Source: Lactiplantibacillus fabifermentans DSM 21115 (GTDB taxonomy: Bacteria > Bacillota > Bacilli > Lactobacillales > Lactobacillaceae). From it: 49,033 nt of DNA. The translations under genes were made by a program, and so were the position numbers. Under the pieces are notes generated by a model, which ran no database searches, was not told the DNA's origin, and saw nothing but the letters and a program-made list of their open reading frames with translations. Shown here in pieces: positions 39,566 through 48,185 of the stretch (positions are counted from its first letter, which is position 1; each line of letters starts with the position of its first letter). The stretch lies in NCBI RefSeq assembly GCF_000498955.2, contig NZ_AYGX02000144.1, positions 1-49,033 on the forward strand, given 5' to 3'.

Positions 39566-40564
39566 TTAGTCAAACTTAACTTGCGTGTCAGCTTTACCAG
39601 TTTCGATGAATTGTTTGTTGTTGTCCATTGAGATGTGCACCATGTTATGAACAGCTGGTTCCGTGTAGAACGCAGTATGTGGTGTAATCAAAACGTTGTC
39701 GCGGTTGAACAAGTTCATGAAGACCTTGTCATCAATCGTTTGACCTTCAAGGTCTTTGTTAAAGATCTTAGTTTCGTATTCGTAAGTGTCAAGGGCAGCA
39801 CCGGCAACTTTGCCGCTGTCTAAGGCCTTGATCAAGTCTTCTGAATCGATGAGCGTACCACGAGCAAAGTTCAAGATGTAGGCGCCATCTTTCATCTTGC
39901 CAAATGATTCAGCATTTAACATGTGGTAGTTATCCTTCAAAGCTGGAACGTGTAAAGTAATAACGTCTGATTGGGCGTATAATTCGTCCAACGTATCAAC
40001 GTACATACCTTCTTTGTCAAGTTCAGCGTTACGGTATACATCGTAACCGATAACCTTGGCACCGAAGCCTTTGAAGATATCGATAGCGGCACGGCCAATA
40101 CGACCAGTACCAACAACCCCAACCGTCATCGTGTTTAATTCTTTAGCGATGTTTGGAGCCCAACGGAAGTCTTGCTTAGCAAGCTTCTTGTTGAACATTG
40201 GAGTTTGACGTAATAATTGCATCAATTGGGTTACTGATAATTCAGCAATCGCATTTGGTGAGTATGCAGGCACGTTAGAGATGTTTAACCCACGTTCCTT
40301 AACAGTTGGGACGTCGACATTGTCAACACCAACGTTACGAAGTGAGATGTTCTTAACACCTTCGTCAGCTAACTTGTTTAAAACAGCAGCAGTGTAATCC
40401 TTTTGTTGGTATACATCGGCACCGTCAAAGCCCTTAGCTAATTCGGCAGTATTTTCGTCAAGTAATTCAGGAACTAACTTAACTTCAACATCGGGATGTT
40501 CTTCCATCCAAGTTTTGAAGAATGGACGTTCGTCATCACGTACAGCATATGCAATAATTTTCAT
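39566..40564 (-). CDS. ldhD: D-lactate dehydrogenase
   Basis: This enzyme reduces pyruvate to D-lactate with NADH, a main fermentation end-step. The 332-residue protein belongs to the D-2-hydroxyacid dehydrogenase family: NAD motif VGVVGTGRIGRAAIDIFKGFGAKVIGYD, catalytic Arg in LNFARGTLID, Glu in ALDTYEYE and His in LITPHTAFYT. The ATG at 40564 with AGGAGG is preferred over a longer frame. It is a single-gene unit with its own terminator. Confidence 0.98.
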   Translation of the reverse strand: MKIIAYAVRDDERPFFKTWMEEHPDVEVKLVPELLDENTAELAKGFDGADVYQQKDYTAAVLNKLADEGVKNISLRNVGVDNVDVPTVKERGLNISNVPAYSPNAIAELSVTQLMQLLRQTPMFNKKLAKQDFRWAPNIAKELNTMTVGVVGTGRIGRAAIDIFKGFGAKVIGYDVYRNAELDKEGMYVDTLDELYAQSDVITLHVPALKDNYHMLNAESFGKMKDGAYILNFARGTLIDSEDLIKALDSGKVAGAALDTYEYETKIFNKDLEGQTIDDKVFMNLFNRDNVLITPHTAFYTEPAVHNMVHISMDNNKQFIETGKADTQVKFD

Positions 40565-40599
40565 TACAGAAATTCCTCCTATATATTGATACATTAAAT

Positions 40600-40605
40600 A
40601 TTATA
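40600..40605 (-). promoter_or_regulatory. Extended -10 of ldhD
   Basis: TGT-TATAAT on the minus strand, about 36 bases before the start codon, gives an extended -10. The -35 is weak and coincides with the inverted repeat at 40614-40632. Confidence 0.7.
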
Positions 40606-40613
40606 ACAGTAAA

Positions 40614-40632
40614 TGTCAGAAATAGAATGACA
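40614..40632 (-). promoter_or_regulatory. Possible ldhD operator
   Basis: TGTCA, nine bases, TGACA: an inverted repeat covering the -35 position of the ldhD promoter. The spacing does not match a Rex site (TTGTGA, short centre, TCACAA). The cognate regulator is unknown. Confidence 0.35.
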
Positions 40633-40633
40633 A

Positions 40634-40663
40634 AATGTGAAAACTTTGCTAAATTTTCACATT
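40634..40663 (-). terminator. AT-rich hairpin at the end of the GIY-YIG gene
   Basis: A perfect 10-bp inverted repeat AATGTGAAAA/TTTTCACATT with a 10-base loop, followed by TTG and overlapping the stop codon. It could be a terminator before ldhD. The TGTGA/TCACA half-sites also resemble Crp/Fnr-type half-sites, but the spacing is too wide. Confidence 0.55.
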
Positions 40664-40921
40664 ATGTTCTGACAAGTACTTTAGCTTGGCAGCGCGAGGC
40701 TGATGTTTAAAGGCATACTCAGCTTTTAAGGCGGCCGATTTTTCAGGAAAACTTTCATGGTAAATCATTTTTAATGGGCGTCTCGTCGCCGGTCGGGTGT
40801 ATTTAGCCCCCTTACCGGCATTGTGCGTCGCTAACCGCCGTTCTAAGTCGTCCGTAAAGCCACCATACAAGGTGTTATCCGCACAAAGCAAGACATAAAA
40901 GTAGTACGTTTTAGTTGCCAT
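40649..40921 (-). CDS. GIY-YIG domain protein (UPF0213 type)
   Basis: This 90-residue protein starts [42 protein letters not shown]. The [14 protein letters not shown] pair and the [14 protein letters not shown] segment place it in the small GIY-YIG nuclease-like family (YhbQ/YazA). The cellular role is unknown. It overlaps the tRNA methylase gene by 11 bases, so the two are co-transcribed, as in other Firmicutes (yabB-yazA order). A longer frame to 41011 is within the methylase gene and unlikely. Confidence 0.93.
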   Translation of the reverse strand: MATKTYYFYVLLCADNTLYGGFTDDLERRLATHNAGKGAKYTRPATRRPLKMIYHESFPEKSAALKAEYAFKHQPRAAKLKYLSEHNVKI

Positions 40922-41663
40922 AGAGTAATTGGTGCACCTCTTCTCCATACTCGCCGTTCGCTTGATACACGACGACGGGTGGTAAAATCCGGACGCCATT
41001 CGGCTTACCATCTTTAATCATTTCAATTAAGACCATATTAGCTTCACGGTCCGCTTTCGGATGGACAAACCGGAGTCGCTTCGGTGCTAAGCGATGGGCG
41101 CGCATCGTGGCAAACAAGTCGTCTAAGCGTTCCGGCCGGTGAACAAAATAAGCCTTCCCGCTCATTTTTAGTAAATCACTCGTCACCGCTAAAATCTGAT
41201 CTAAGTTCGCCGAAATTTCATGTCGCGCAATTGCCAAATGGGGATTAGGATTTTTTTGACTGGTGGGCTGGTCTTTAAAATACGGTGGATTGCATAGGAC
41301 AACGTCCACGGAATCTTTGGCAATCGTCTCAGTAACCGTGAGTAAATCTTGATTTAAAACCGTCATTTTATCAGTCAAATCATTTAGCGCAATACTGCGA
41401 GTCGCCATATCCGCCAAACGCGGCTGCAATTCCACTTCCGTAATTTGACCATTCGTCTGACTGCTGACAAACAATCCCACGGCACCATTACCCGCACACA
41501 AATCCACAGCGGTCGTTTTGCGTGACTTTGGCACTTGCGCGAATGCCCCGAGTAAGACCGCATCTAATGAAAACGAAAAGACGGTCGGGCTTTGAATAAT
41601 TTGAATATCTTTACTATATAATTGGTCAATGCGCTCATCTGCGCGTAACGTAACTGCTGTCAA
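40911..41663 (-). CDS. tRNA1(Val) (adenine-37 N6)-methyltransferase-like protein (TrmN6/YabB)
   Basis: This S-adenosylmethionine-dependent methylase has 250 residues with motif [17 protein letters not shown] and the catalytic N-P-P-Y motif in [11 protein letters not shown]. The N-terminal [33 protein letters not shown] is typical of the YabB/TrmN6 group, which modifies A37 of tRNA-Val. The start is TTG with AGGA upstream. It is coupled to the GIY-YIG gene. Confidence 0.93.
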   Translation of the reverse strand: MTAVTLRADERIDQLYSKDIQIIQSPTVFSFSLDAVLLGAFAQVPKSRKTTAVDLCAGNGAVGLFVSSQTNGQITEVELQPRLADMATRSIALNDLTDKMTVLNQDLLTVTETIAKDSVDVVLCNPPYFKDQPTSQKNPNPHLAIARHEISANLDQILAVTSDLLKMSGKAYFVHRPERLDDLFATMRAHRLAPKRLRFVHPKADREANMVLIEMIKDGKPNGVRILPPVVVYQANGEYGEEVHQLLYGN

Positions 41664-41715
41664 TGGTCGTTCCTACTTTCTCAAAAGTTCTTAGTCAGCA
41701 TACCATACAATTAAC

Positions 41716-41744
41716 TTGCAGAATTTTAAAATTTTCGTCATACT
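41716..41744 (+). promoter_or_regulatory. Promoter of plsC
   Basis: TTGCAG (41716-41721), 17 bases, CATACT (41739-41744), about 30 bp before the start. Confidence 0.7.
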
Positions 41745-41776
41745 ATGTGCAGTAACTTGACGAAAGGAAGTTTGCG

Positions 41777-42412
41777 ATGTTTTATCGATTCATGCGCGGC
41801 TTAGTGCGGGTCATCATTGCCATCATTAATGGTAACGCCCACTACCAAGGTCGTGAAAAACTACCCAAGGGTGCTTACATTTTAGTAGGTCCCCATCGCA
41901 CTTGGTTTGACCCCATCTTTTATGCGCTAGCTGGCAGCCCGATGCAATTCAGCTTTATGGCCAAACAAGAACTTTTTAAAAATCCCGTTTTAAGCTTTAT
42001 TTTAACGCACGCCAATGCTTTTCCGGTTGATCGTGCCCATCCGGGGCCATCCGCGATTAAGACGCCGGTTAAATTTTTGCGCAAAGGAAACCTCTCATTA
42101 ATTATGTTTCCATCCGGTACGCGCCATTCCCAAGAATTAAAAGGTGGCGCGACGGTCATTGCAAAAATGGCGGGCGTTCCACTTGTGCCCACGGTTTATC
42201 AAGGCCCGTTAACGTTTAAGCGGCTCTTTAGTCGTAAACGTGTCACCGTTCGTTTTGGCGATCCCATCTATGTGGACCGCAAATTAAAACTCGACAATGC
42301 TGGCCAAAAACAAATTGAAACGCAAATGCTACAAGCTTTTGACGACTTAGATGCCGCCATTGACCCGAACTTTCATTATGTTGATCCAGCCGAAAAAAAA
42401 CACGCCAACTAA
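41777..42412 (+). CDS. plsC: PlsC-like 1-acyl-sn-glycerol-3-phosphate acyltransferase
   Basis: This enzyme adds the second acyl chain to make phosphatidic acid, the substrate of CdsA. The 211-residue protein has the HX4D motif in GPHRTWFDP (about residues 39-47), the FPSGTRH motif (normally FPEGTR; here Ser replaces Glu) and the VPLVPTVYQGP region. GAAAGGAAG precedes the ATG. It is a single gene whose stop codon lies inside the terminator loop. Confidence 0.93.
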   Translation: MFYRFMRGLVRVIIAIINGNAHYQGREKLPKGAYILVGPHRTWFDPIFYALAGSPMQFSFMAKQELFKNPVLSFILTHANAFPVDRAHPGPSAIKTPVKFLRKGNLSLIMFPSGTRHSQELKGGATVIAKMAGVPLVPTVYQGPLTFKRLFSRKRVTVRFGDPIYVDRKLKLDNAGQKQIETQMLQAFDDLDAAIDPNFHYVDPAEKKHAN

Positions 42413-42419
42413 GGCGTGT
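42400..42419. terminator. Terminator shared by plsC and yneF
   Basis: ACACGCC-AACTAA-GGCGTGT, with eight A residues on one side and TTTTTT on the other. The plsC stop codon is in the loop. It could serve both convergent genes. Confidence 0.9.
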
Positions 42420-42432
42420 TTTTTATTTAGGC

Positions 42433-42666
42433 TTATTTGCTGTCTTTAGAAGCCGCCTTCATCGAATTCAACATTTGATGTAACTTCTTTTCGGATGGGC
42501 GTTGACCCATTTGCATCATCATAGTGCGTAACATTTCTTCACTAATCGGTGGATTTTGCTTTAAGTAGTTTTGCATATAGTGCCGGGCACCAAAGAAACC
42601 ACCAGTTAAGCCAACTAAGACCCCTAATACGACGATTAAGATCCAAATACCAGTACTCACAGTCAT
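42433..42666 (-). CDS. yneF: YneF-family (UPF0154) membrane protein
   Basis: This 77-residue protein has one N-terminal membrane span (IWILIVVLGVLVGLTGGFFGARHYMQ) and the conserved NPPISEEMLRTMMMQMGQRPSEKKLHQMLNSM. This matches the YneF family found near lexA/ynzC in Firmicutes. Function is unknown. Confidence 0.93.
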   Translation of the reverse strand: MTVSTGIWILIVVLGVLVGLTGGFFGARHYMQNYLKQNPPISEEMLRTMMMQMGQRPSEKKLHQMLNSMKAASKDSK

Positions 42667-42763
42667 TTCCCTCCCTTTTTGCAGTCTTCATTAAACTAGT
42701 CTACACAATATAAATGTAAAAGAAAAGGAAAATTTGCCATTCGACAAATCTTCCTGACTTAAT

Positions 42764-43003
42764 TTAATCGTCACGCAAGCCACGGTCACGTTGGACTTGG
42801 CGGACCTTTTCGGGGGTAACTTCCTTACCATCCTTGTCGTACACTTGTAACATTTCGACTTGTTGGCGGAAACCCGCACGAAATTCTTTTAAATATTTTT
42901 GACGTAAATCTTTACGTTCGAGTTCTTCTAGTTCGGTCAGGCCTTCTGCCTTGGCTTTATGCGCCAACTCATTAATACGGCCGAGTAATTCTTTTGAAAT
43001 CAA
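42764..43003 (-). CDS. ynzC: YnzC-family (DUF896) protein
   Basis: This 79-residue cytosolic helical protein reads MISKELLGRINELAHKAKAEGLTELEELERKDLRQKYL and matches the YnzC/DUF896 family, usually next to lexA. The preferred start is TTG at 43003 because AAAGGAG lies 8 bases before it; the frame extends further, but its upstream codons are the binding site itself. It is divergent from lexA. Confidence 0.93.
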   Translation of the reverse strand: MISKELLGRINELAHKAKAEGLTELEELERKDLRQKYLKEFRAGFRQQVEMLQVYDKDGKEVTPEKVRQVQRDRGLRDD

Positions 43004-43079
43004 TGAATGCGCTCCTTTCAATTTTCATGAATAGAATACACGATTTTTGACCTTAATGCAATTTTCCGACTTTGTCAAC

Positions 43080-43093
43080 CGAACATTTGTTTG
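43080..43093 (+). promoter_or_regulatory. SOS box (LexA operator)
   Basis: CGAACATTTGTTTG fits the Gram-positive LexA consensus CGAACRNRYGTTYG. It overlaps the lexA -35 and so supports autoregulation. Confidence 0.93.
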
Positions 43094-43119
43094 AAGTCGA
43101 CAAAAAGCTATGCTACAAT
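43091..43119 (+). promoter_or_regulatory. Promoter of lexA
   Basis: TTGAAG (43091-43096), 17 bases, TACAAT (43114-43119), with the SOS box over the -35. Confidence 0.88.
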
Positions 43120-43160
43120 TGCTTTAACAACTAATAAATAAAAATAAATGAGGTGCCGAG

Positions 43161-43790
43161 ATGAGTAAAACATCGGAAAGCAAACAAATGGCCGTTCTCC
43201 GTTTTATTTATGAACGCGTCAATGAAAAAGGATATCCGCCAACTGTTCGTGAAATTGGTGAAGCCGTTGACTTGTCTTCGACTTCTACAGTCCACGGGCA
43301 CATTTCCCGCTTAGAGAAAAAGGGATTGATTCAAAAAGACCCCACCAAACCACGGGCAATTGAAGTTACCCCCGCTGGTTTTGAAGCGTTAGGCGTTGAA
43401 ATCCGGCCACATCAAATTCCCGTCTTAGGGACTGTTGCGGCTGGTCAACCAATCTTAGCCGTCCAAGAAGCCACCGACTACTTCCCCATCCCAAAAGACT
43501 TAGAATCTTTTGGCGGTGACTTGTTCATGCTCACCATTCGCGGTGAAAGTATGATCAATATCGGGATTTTAAACGGTGACCAAGTCATCGTCCGCCGGCA
43601 ATCATCCGCCGATAATGGGGATATCATTATCGCCATGACTGACGAAAACGAAGCGACCTGCAAACGATTCTTCAAAGAAGCCGATCACTATCGGTTACAA
43701 CCTGAAAATGATACGATGGCGCCAATTATTTTGAACCAAGTATCGGTCTTAGGTAAAGTCGTTGGCTTATACCGTGACATGCTCTTTTAA
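43161..43790 (+). CDS. lexA: LexA, SOS response repressor
   Basis: LexA represses DNA-damage genes and cuts itself when RecA is activated. The 209-residue protein has the winged-helix domain ([29 protein letters not shown]), the cleavage site Ala94-Gly95 in GTVAAGQP, catalytic Ser130 in RGESMI and Lys168 in ATCKRF. GAGGTG precedes the ATG. Its own SOS box overlaps the promoter. Confidence 0.98.
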   Translation: MSKTSESKQMAVLRFIYERVNEKGYPPTVREIGEAVDLSSTSTVHGHISRLEKKGLIQKDPTKPRAIEVTPAGFEALGVEIRPHQIPVLGTVAAGQPILAVQEATDYFPIPKDLESFGGDLFMLTIRGESMINIGILNGDQVIVRRQSSADNGDIIIAMTDENEATCKRFFKEADHYRLQPENDTMAPIILNQVSVLGKVVGLYRDMLF

Positions 43791-43796
43791 CCAATT

Positions 43797-43831
43797 AAAG
43801 GTCCGTTCTCGCTTGTTGAGGACGGACCTTT
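43797..43831. terminator. Terminator between lexA and the M20 peptidase gene
   Basis: AAAGGTCCGTTCTC paired with GAGGACGGACCTTT, with a T run. It serves the two convergent genes. Confidence 0.9.
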
Positions 43832-43834
43832 TGG

Positions 43835-45061
43835 TTACTTTGCAGCCAAATAGGCCGGGAATAACGCTTCATAGATATTGATGAAGTCCAAATACATGGC
43901 TTGCGAGACATACTCATCACCTTGATGGGCCGTCAAATTGCCGGGACCAAAGACACTATAATCGGCCCCAATTGGATGATCGACTAAAAATCGCCGCGCA
44001 TCCGTCCCACCAGCAGCCCCCATCGTTGGAATCGCTTGGCGATTGGCCGGTAACCCTAACGCTTGGGCGATTTGGTCATTTTGTTGGGCTTCTTTCGGAC
44101 TGAATTGCGCCCGTTGATAATACGGTAACGCGATCTTTTGAATCAACTGAATCATTTTCGAATGTGGATCGCCAACAATTGGTTCCAATGACATTTCAAT
44201 CTTAAATTTAATATGGCTTTGGTGTTGCCGGTTGAATTCGTCAATCGTGTCCGTGAACACCTGAATCAACGCGTCATTGCTGACTTCGGGAATCGTGCGC
44301 ATATTTACTTGGGCTTGCGCCAAATCTGGAATCGTATTCACTTGTTCACCACCATGAAAAACGTCGATATTAAATAGTGTGTCCGTATTCAGCGTTTGAT
44401 TGTAAGCCCCCGCTGCCACGACTTGTACCCGCTGTTTGATTTGATAAAGCACACTCAACAGTTGGTCGACCGCATTACTTCCCAAATTGGGCATCGAACT
44501 ATGGGCAGCCCGCCCTTTGGCTGTCAAGGTAATGTCAATCGACCCAGCTTGGCCATAACAAATGCGATAGCCCGATGGTTCCGCAATCATTAACGCGGTT
44601 ACGTCGCGCATATAGCCGGCGGCCGTTAATGCGGCGGCGCCTTTCTCGGCAAACTCTTCCCCAAATGTCGCCAACAACCGGACCGTCCCATGTAACGGTG
44701 TACCGGCTTCCTTTAATTCAATCATCGCAATTACTAACGCGGCTAACCCACTCTTCATATCACAGGCGCCCCGACCGATCAGACGATCCCCCTCGATCGT
44801 TAAAGTAAAGGGGGCGCTATGCCAATCACGACGTTCAGCCGCAACCACGTCCATATGACCAGAAACGGCCAAAACCGGCGACCCACTGCCAATTTCAGCT
44901 ACCAGATTAGCCCGGTCAATGCCCGCTGGAAAAACATCACACTGAATCTCGGCTGCATCAAATAATTTTTTTAAGTAATTCGCCACGGCCAATTCATTGC
45001 CGTTAACCGAATTAATGGCTACTAACTGCCGTAAAACATCAATCTTTGTCGCCGTTTCCAT
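43835..45061 (-). CDS. M20-family metallopeptidase/deacylase (ArgE/DapE type)
   Basis: This 408-residue zinc hydrolase has SGHMDVV (metal His/Asp), ACDMKSG (bridging Asp), FGEEFAEKGA (catalytic Glu pair) and the C-terminal GGTDARRF region, with a dimerisation domain in the middle. The family includes acetylornithine deacetylase, succinyl-DAP desuccinylase and acyl-dipeptidases; the overall pattern is closest to ArgE/DapE, but the substrate cannot be fixed. ATG at 45061 is chosen because GGGGGT precedes it. It is convergent with lexA. Confidence 0.88.
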   Translation of the reverse strand: METATKIDVLRQLVAINSVNGNELAVANYLKKLFDAAEIQCDVFPAGIDRANLVAEIGSGSPVLAVSGHMDVVAAERRDWHSAPFTLTIEGDRLIGRGACDMKSGLAALVIAMIELKEAGTPLHGTVRLLATFGEEFAEKGAAALTAAGYMRDVTALMIAEPSGYRICYGQAGSIDITLTAKGRAAHSSMPNLGSNAVDQLLSVLYQIKQRVQVVAAGAYNQTLNTDTLFNIDVFHGGEQVNTIPDLAQAQVNMRTIPEVSNDALIQVFTDTIDEFNRQHQSHIKFKIEMSLEPIVGDPHSKMIQLIQKIALPYYQRAQFSPKEAQQNDQIAQALGLPANRQAIPTMGAAGGTDARRFLVDHPIGADYSVFGPGNLTAHQGDEYVSQAMYLDFINIYEALFPAYLAAK

Positions 45062-45286
45062 AACGCTGACCCCCATTAACTATTAATTCTAACCGATATT
45101 AGGTTTGCCCTAATGATGCCACTTTTTATCTATTTTTGATAGCGGTTACAATGGTTGATAAAGTTGATTTAGCAACGTTAATTAGCCGATTGACAATTGA
45201 TTTTAAACCACCCTTCAAACCGTGGACTTTTAGCATTCTCAATGGTTTTTTAATAAGTTTAACGAAGTCACGTAATAGTTCAATGG

Positions 45287-45292
45287 TATAAT
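45287..45292 (+). promoter_or_regulatory. Extended -10 for the membrane-anchored protein gene
   Basis: TGG-TATAAT, 34 bp before the start codon. The -35 is poor. Confidence 0.6.
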
Positions 45293-45326
45293 GATTACAC
45301 GAATTTAAATATCAGGAGTTGGTCAC

Positions 45327-45944
45327 ATGTTATTTGTTGCCATAATTGGCCTCATTGTATTCTTACTAGCCATTTTTTCCGTCATGTACGCCCGGCAAAC
45401 TGGTGGGGGCTGGAAGTTCTTAACATTCATCGCCGTCCTCAGCTTAATCGTCACCGGTTTTGCCACTTATAAATTACCATTTTGGTCGTTCAACAAAACT
45501 GCCAGCAGTGAATCTTCGTCGACCGCGACGAGTACAAGCGCTAGCAGCAGTTCGGCCAAGCTTGATTCTTCTTCGGCCGTCTTCAATGAAGGGAGTCAAA
45601 AGAAAGCCGCTGCCACCACTAAGTTAAAAGAAGACAGCATCTTAAAACAACTCAAAACCAACTATAAAGATATGGGAACGATCACGTTGGACCGCACCAG
45701 CAAGACTTTCACCGTCACGCCGACCAATGCTAAATATGTGAAGTCACTCAAAATCATTAAAAAGTATCCGTCAAAAAACACCAAAGCCATTACCACAATT
45801 ACGGATAACTTAGAATCCTTATCTACTTCACTCAAGAAGAACTTGGCTAGTGGTTACACGATTCGCTTATTAGAACCCGGTACCACGGATACCACCTTAA
45901 TTAGCGTCAAAGATGGTAAAGTTGTTACTAACAATTTCAAGTAA
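45327..45944 (+). CDS. Membrane-anchored protein of unknown function
   Basis: I do not recognise a named family. The 205-residue protein has two N-terminal hydrophobic segments (about 1-20 and 30-48), then a Ser/Thr/Ala-rich linker (about 58-90) and a Lys-rich C-terminal domain predicted to be extracytoplasmic. AGGAG precedes the ATG. It is transcribed alone. A perfect palindromic terminator begins in its stop codon. Role unknown; probably envelope-associated. Confidence 0.75.
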   Translation: MLFVAIIGLIVFLLAIFSVMYARQTGGGWKFLTFIAVLSLIVTGFATYKLPFWSFNKTASSESSSTATSTSASSSSAKLDSSSAVFNEGSQKKAAATTKLKEDSILKQLKTNYKDMGTITLDRTSKTFTVTPTNAKYVKSLKIIKKYPSKNTKAITTITDNLESLSTSLKKNLASGYTIRLLEPGTTDTTLISVKDGKVVTNNFK

Positions 45945-45986
45945 TAAAAAGCTTCGCAGCCTTTTTGACTGCGAAGCTTTTTATTA
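45942..45986. terminator. Perfect 18-bp palindromic terminator spanning both stop codons
   Basis: The TAATAAAAAGCTTCGCAG arm, a 9-base loop and the exact complement. The left arm starts at the stop codon of the gene ending at 45944 and the right arm ends at the stop codon of mvaS, so the two convergent genes share it. Confidence 0.95.
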
Positions 45987-47153
45987 TGCCTGCGTATCTA
46001 AATATTGATGTTGTTCGGCCTTTTGACCGGTCAATACAAAACGATGCGGATCATCGGCGTAGTCAATGACTTGGTCAGTATCATTCCAAGCTAACTGCCC
46101 GTTGAATAACCGTTCATATTCAGCGACACTCACCCGTTGCCGACGAGCTAATCGTTGTGGCAAGCCTAAGTCGAGACCTTGCTGGTAAGCAGGTTGTAAG
46201 CGGCCAGCATAAAATTCCCCTTCAGCACCGGAACCGTAACTAAATAGTCCAATTAAATCATTGGGTTTTAACGTGGCATCCGTTAATAGTAATGATAACA
46301 AGCTCAAATATAATGAACCCGTGTATAAATTACCCACTTGGCGATTAAAGTGGCGTGCATGTTCAAAGTGCGCCAACAACGCTGCTTGTTGGTCCATAGT
46401 CGCTAATGGTAACACACTGCGCAAGGCTTTGAGACCCATCTTAGTATACGGCAAGTGGAATGTCAGGGCCGTGAAATCGGCAATCGACATGTCTTGTTCC
46501 GCCAAATAACCTTTGAAAACATCTTGGAAATAGTCGATATAAATGTTTGATGAGTATTTCCCATCCACTAGCGCAGTTGTATGATACAACGGTCGCCAAA
46601 AATCCATCACATCTTGACTCAGCATGACCGAATTGGTGTCTAACGCTAAAACTTGGGGATTCGCGCTAATCAGCATGGCCAGCGCCCCGCCACCTTGGGT
46701 CGGTTCACCAGAGGTGTGTAAGCCATAGCGCGCAATATCGGTCCCAATCACAAGCGCCTTTTTATCAGGATGCACCCGCACATGGTCTTGGGCCAGTTGG
46801 ACGCCGGCCGTGGCCGCATAACAAGCTTCCTTCATTTCAATGGTCCGCACGCGCCGATTCAATCCGAGCAACTGCGCCACATAAATCGCCGCCGCTTTAG
46901 AATTATCGACACCGGATTCCGTGGCAACGACTAATAAGTCGATGGCGGCAATATCAGCTGCCGTCAACATTGGATAAGCCGCATTGGCTGCTAAAGTTAC
47001 GGCATCTTGACTCGGTGGAATCACGGCCATTTTGGACTGGCCAATCCCAATCAAATATTTATCCGGTGCTTCATCACGGGCATTCGCCAATTCAGCCATG
47101 TCGACATACAAATGTGACGTCGCAAAGTGTAATTTATCAATCCCGACTTGCAT
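45984..47153 (-). CDS. mvaS: MvaS, hydroxymethylglutaryl-CoA synthase
   Basis: MvaS joins acetoacetyl-CoA and acetyl-CoA in the mevalonate route to isoprenoids, feeding UppS. The 389-residue protein has the catalytic triad Glu79 (VATESGVDNSK), Cys111 (MKEACYAAT) and His233 (TFHLPYTKMG), with the same numbering as characterised bacterial enzymes. The ATG at 47153 has GGAGGG upstream. Three small genes lie directly upstream on the same strand and may be co-transcribed. Confidence 0.97.
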   Translation of the reverse strand: MQVGIDKLHFATSHLYVDMAELANARDEAPDKYLIGIGQSKMAVIPPSQDAVTLAANAAYPMLTAADIAAIDLLVVATESGVDNSKAAAIYVAQLLGLNRRVRTIEMKEACYAATAGVQLAQDHVRVHPDKKALVIGTDIARYGLHTSGEPTQGGGALAMLISANPQVLALDTNSVMLSQDVMDFWRPLYHTTALVDGKYSSNIYIDYFQDVFKGYLAEQDMSIADFTALTFHLPYTKMGLKALRSVLPLATMDQQAALLAHFEHARHFNRQVGNLYTGSLYLSLLSLLLTDATLKPNDLIGLFSYGSGAEGEFYAGRLQPAYQQGLDLGLPQRLARRQRVSVAEYERLFNGQLAWNDTDQVIDYADDPHRFVLTGQKAEQHQYLDTQA

Positions 47154-47182
47154 GCTTATTCCCTCCATTTTGTTACTTACAA

Positions 47183-47575
47183 CTATTCTATTTTTGGCGT
47201 TCGACCTAGATAATGAAAGTCCGGGTCGTCACCGGATGTGTAGCACGCAAACGACTTGGTGAGTTCGTTATGAAACGTGACCAGAATTGCGGGGGTCGCC
47301 CAAGTAGACGCCGCCCAGAAAACCGTATCATCAAATTCTCGGTTATCGTTTGGATACCGATAATAACCCAACTTTTCATCCCAAATCGTCCCATGCGTGT
47401 TTAACCAATCTTCCGCTAGCCCCGCTTGCACGACGGCAATGACATCCTGATTATCATGAATCAACGCCGCCAATTTATTCCAATCGAGTTGCCGGTCATG
47501 TAACTTCGGCAACTGATTGCGGGTACCTAACGGCGTATGTTGTAAGTCAATTGGTGTTAAATCAATAAAATCCAT
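47183..47575 (-). CDS. Hypothetical protein upstream of mvaS
   Basis: This 130-residue, acidic, probably cytosolic protein has no signal peptide or membrane span. It is rich in Trp, Asp and His (FWAASTWATPAILVTFHNEL). I do not recognise the family. The binding site is weak. It lies 29 bp before mvaS and 37 bp after the next small gene, so it may belong to the same transcript. Confidence 0.7.
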   Translation of the reverse strand: MDFIDLTPIDLQHTPLGTRNQLPKLHDRQLDWNKLAALIHDNQDVIAVVQAGLAEDWLNTHGTIWDEKLGYYRYPNDNREFDDTVFWAASTWATPAILVTFHNELTKSFACYTSGDDPDFHYLGRTPKIE

Positions 47576-47612
47576 TATATCATCTGCTTTCAGTCGGAGC
47601 GAATTTGAATCG

Positions 47613-47804
47613 CTAAGCGGTCAAGTTCGGATTATCCGGACGATGACAAACGCGTTCAATCTCAGCTAAAGTTACTTCAATGGTTTCCCAAGTTGTTGGG
47701 CCATCACCTACATCAGCTAAAAAATGTGTGCTTTCAAATATCTCAACAATGCCCGCGGTTCGACCATCTTTCAAAATAACATCATCATACGCTTGAATGT
47801 CCAC
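47613..47804 (-). CDS. Small DUF4926-like protein
   Basis: This protein has 63 residues from the GTG at 47804 (AAGGAAA at good spacing; an upstream GTG at 47811 is too close). The pattern AYDDVILKDGRTAGIVEIFE..WETIEVTLAEIERV resembles short beta-barrel proteins of the DUF4926 type, many of which sit near toxin/immunity genes. The family match is from memory and tentative; function is unknown. Confidence 0.6.
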   Translation of the reverse strand: MDIQAYDDVILKDGRTAGIVEIFESTHFLADVGDGPTTWETIEVTLAEIERVCHRPDNPNLTA

Positions 47805-47837
47805 TGAGCTCACTTTCCTTAACAGTTGCTCGTCAAA

Positions 47838-48107
47838 TCACATCACGATAATTCTAATATCGCGCCACTGATCGCGGATGTGCTTGCCATCAACCACATA
47901 GTCAAGTACCGCATCGGCATCATCGGTTGGAAAGGTATAATCAAAGTCCCCGCTGGCAATAATTCTTGGGCCCTGTGGTGTACCAATGTACCATTCAACG
48001 TTATTAATCAGGATTCGGATTTCTAAAAACATTTCGAGGGCTTCACGCAATTGATTAAGCGACTCAAAGCGGTCGTCATTCGGTTTTGATGGTCGTTTTT
48101 TCACCAT
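47838..48107 (-). CDS. Small hypothetical protein, immunity-like fold pattern
   Basis: This 89-residue protein has a basic N-terminus, then LREALEMFLEIRILINNVEWYIG and a C-terminal VLDYVVDGKHIRDQWRDIRI. The order N-G-x-x-Y-x-I then D-Y-x-x-D-G-K-x-x-x-D is seen in many small orphan genes near polymorphic toxins. GGAGG lies 4 bases before the ATG. It is the first gene of the small cluster, with TATAAT at 48157-48162 upstream. Confidence 0.6.
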   Translation of the reverse strand: MVKKRPSKPNDDRFESLNQLREALEMFLEIRILINNVEWYIGTPQGPRIIASGDFDYTFPTDDADAVLDYVVDGKHIRDQWRDIRIIVM

Positions 48108-48156
48108 ACTGCCTCCTTTCTGGCTACCTCATCCGCTAGCCATTATTACTGTCTTT

Positions 48157-48162
48157 ATTATA
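48157..48162 (-). promoter_or_regulatory. -10 element for the small gene cluster before mvaS
   Basis: TATAAT on the minus strand, with TTAGTG 17 bases upstream; about 50 bases before the first small gene. A short GGCTA/TAGCC hairpin lies in the leader. Confidence 0.55.
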
Positions 48163-48185
48163 CTTCATAATTAATTTGGCACTAA

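Noticed and set aside
40634-40663. Rex operator upstream of ldhD
   Set aside because: TGTGAAAA and TTTTCACA half-sites are 10 bases further apart than in Rex sites; a hairpin at the gene end explains the repeat equally well.
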